From an uncultured Alistipes sp. (GTDB lineage: Bacteria > Bacteroidota > Bacteroidia > Bacteroidales > Rikenellaceae), in contig USBO01000103.1 of NCBI GenBank assembly GCA_900552955.1, positions 1-6,224 on the forward strand: a DNA stretch of 6,224 nt, given 5' to 3'. Under the pieces are notes generated by a model. The model was not told the origin of the DNA. It made no database searches and worked only from the letters and a program-made list of their open reading frames with translations. The translations under genes and the position numbers were made by a program. Every line of letters starts with the position of its first letter. Positions within the stretch are counted from its first letter, which is position 1. Positions 5,243-6,224 of the stretch are shown here, one piece after another.

Positions 5243-6224
5243 ATGAAAAAAACACTTGCATTCGCAGCCTCCCTGTTCCTGCTGGGCGCCTGCTCCTCCG
5301 ACGGTTACACGATCCGCGGCAAAATCGCCGGACTCGACACCCCTTACGTCTACCTGCTGCGCTTCACGGGTCAGGCGGAGGTCATCGATTCGGCCAAAGT
5401 CACCTAAGAGGGCTTCGTCTTCCGCGGCAAAGCTGAAACGCCCGAAATGGTCTACCTGAGCACCGACCGTCAGCAGCCCTTCGCCCGCTTCTTCCTGGAG
5501 AACGGACGCATCGAGGTCGACGGTTCGCTCTCGGCGCCGGCCGACATCGCCGTGCTGGGCACCGCGTCGAACGACACGCAGCGCGCCTTCGACGAGCGGA
5601 TCGCCTCGCTCGAGGAGGAGTTCGCCAGGGCCGGCAGCGAGAGGCAGCGCGACAGCCTGCGCAAGGAGTACTCGCGTGCGATGTCCGATGCCGTCGAGGC
5701 CAACCGCGACAACATCTTCGGCGTCACGACCTTCATGAACAACGCCTACGCCTTCCTCTCGCCCGAGGAGGTGATGGAGCAGATCGCGCTCTTCCCCGCC
5801 GAGTGGCAGCAGCGCCCCCAACTGACCGCGCTGCGCGAATCCACCGAGCGCAAACTCCGCGTGAGCGCCGGCCACCCCTACATCGACGTGACGGGCAAGG
5901 ACGCCGAAGGCCGCGAAATCACGCTCGCATCCGTGGTCGGGAACCCGAAAAACAAATATGTCCTGCTCGACTTCTGGGCTTCGTGGTGCGGCCCCTGCAT
6001 GGCTGAAATTCCCTATCTGAAAGCCGATTACGACAAATACGCCAAAGAGGGCTTCGAGATCTACGCCGTGTCGTTCGACTCCGACCGCCAGCGCTGGACC
6101 GACACCGTCGAACAGCAGGGGCTGAAGTGGATTCAGGTGAGCGACCTCACCGGCTTCCGAACGCCCGCCGCCGAGGCCTATGCCGTGGAGAGCATTCCGG
6201 CCAACTTCCTGATCCGCTGCTCCG
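5243..6224 (+). pseudogene. DUF4369/TlpA-like thioredoxin-fold lipoprotein, interrupted by an in-frame stop; 3' end beyond window
   Basis: Family members are exported lipoproteins with a DUF4369 beta-domain and a thioredoxin (TlpA/ResA/AhpC-TSA) domain, thought to act in periplasmic thiol-disulfide exchange. The signal peptide is MKKTLAFAASLFLLGAC, with lipobox L14-G15-A16-C17. DUF4369 sequence follows: GYTIRGKIAGLDTPYVYLL, then VIDSAKVT. Codon 55 (5405-5407) is TAA. The same frame continues without another stop for 272 codons: the rest of DUF4369 (EGFVFRGKAETPEMVYL, FFLENGRIEVDGSL), a charged helical linker, then the thioredoxin fold with W-C-G-P-C (cysteines at codons 249 and 252) and the cis-proline region S-I-P-A-N-F (P319). 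GAA to TAA is one substitution away. The first in-frame ATG after the stop (5447) would make a product without signal peptide, so export and function would be lost. The start lies 2 bases after lpxD, consistent with operon membership. A sequencing error remains a real alternative to a true pseudogene. Confidence 0.85.
5405..5407 (+). other. Premature TAA stop (codon 55) in the lipoprotein gene
   Basis: The stop lies between two halves of one DUF4369 beta-strand hairpin (VIDSAKVT, stop, EGFVFRGKAE). No frameshift is present: reading resumes in the same frame with uninterrupted family sequence. TAA is also used as the normal terminal stop of the ClpC-like gene (just before its terminator) and of lpxD, so general reassignment of TAA in this organism is excluded. 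Confidence 0.93.

Noticed and set aside
5405..5407. Possible recoding of TAA as a sense codon
   Set aside because: TAA serves as the true end of the ClpC-like gene and of lpxD in the same window, and no recoding structure or pyrrolysine/selenocysteine logic applies (the expected residue is likely Glu or a similar polar residue).
4161..5875. Long minus-strand open frames opposite lpxD and the lipoprotein gene
   Set aside because: They are codon-bias shadows without recognisable motifs, on the strand opposite clear conserved genes.
6200..6224. Odd residue after NFLI near the window end (Arg where the thioredoxin family usually has Asp)
   Set aside because: A single substitution in the last few codons before the window edge; it is too little sequence to interpret as a lesion.
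1..6224. Mobile elements, CRISPR arrays, tRNA/rRNA genes, toxin-antitoxin or defence modules
   Set aside because: I looked for terminal inverted repeats, periodic repeats, clover-leaf arms and known protein motifs on both strands and saw none; every long + strand region is explained by the listed genes.

Overview
The window looks like ordinary chromosomal housekeeping DNA from a GC-rich member of the Bacteroidales. An Alistipes-like (Rikenellaceae) genome is my best guess. The reasons are: strongly GC-rich third codon positions; a Bacteroidota-type -7 promoter element (TATCTTTG) upstream of coaD; no properly spaced Shine-Dalgarno sequences, with A-rich leaders instead; a DUF4369-type thioredoxin-fold lipoprotein, a family typical of Bacteroidota; and lpxD, which implies a Gram-negative outer membrane. 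The genus is inference; the phylum is well supported.

Layout, all genes on the + strand. (1) The 3' end of rarA (1-340) is followed by a YfcE/MJ0936-type metallophosphoesterase (GTG at 322, or more plausibly an unusual CTG at 388, to 900). A strong intrinsic terminator lies at 960-987. (2) After an AT-rich leader comes a single gene for a ClpC-like two-ring AAA+ unfoldase (1099-3546), closed by a second strong terminator (3569-3603). (3) A promoter at about 3670-3677 drives a tight cluster: coaD (coenzyme A synthesis, 3703-4197), lpxD (lipid A synthesis, 4206-5240), and a lipoprotein of the TlpA/ResA thiol-disulfide type with an N-terminal DUF4369 domain (5243 to the window end). The coaD-lpxD gap is 8 bases and the lpxD-lipoprotein gap is 2 bases, so one operon is likely. 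The cluster joins acyl-carrier/CoA supply with cell-envelope assembly.

The most notable observation is that the lipoprotein gene carries a TAA stop at codon 55 (5405-5407). The frame is then open, with clear family sequence, for the remaining 272 codons to the window edge, including the WCGPC active site. It is therefore a nonsense-interrupted gene or a base-call error. A second possible point lesion is the CTG where the metallophosphoesterase family normally begins (ATG-Lys-Arg-Ile). The ClpC-like protein has a divergent N-domain and a V-G-Y in place of the usual ClpP-docking [I/V/L]-G-F.

I see no mobile element, CRISPR array, RNA gene or defence system, and nothing that amounts to an undescribed system. 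No gene-free stretch exceeds 200 bases. The long open frames on the minus strand and in shifted frames are codon-bias shadows.
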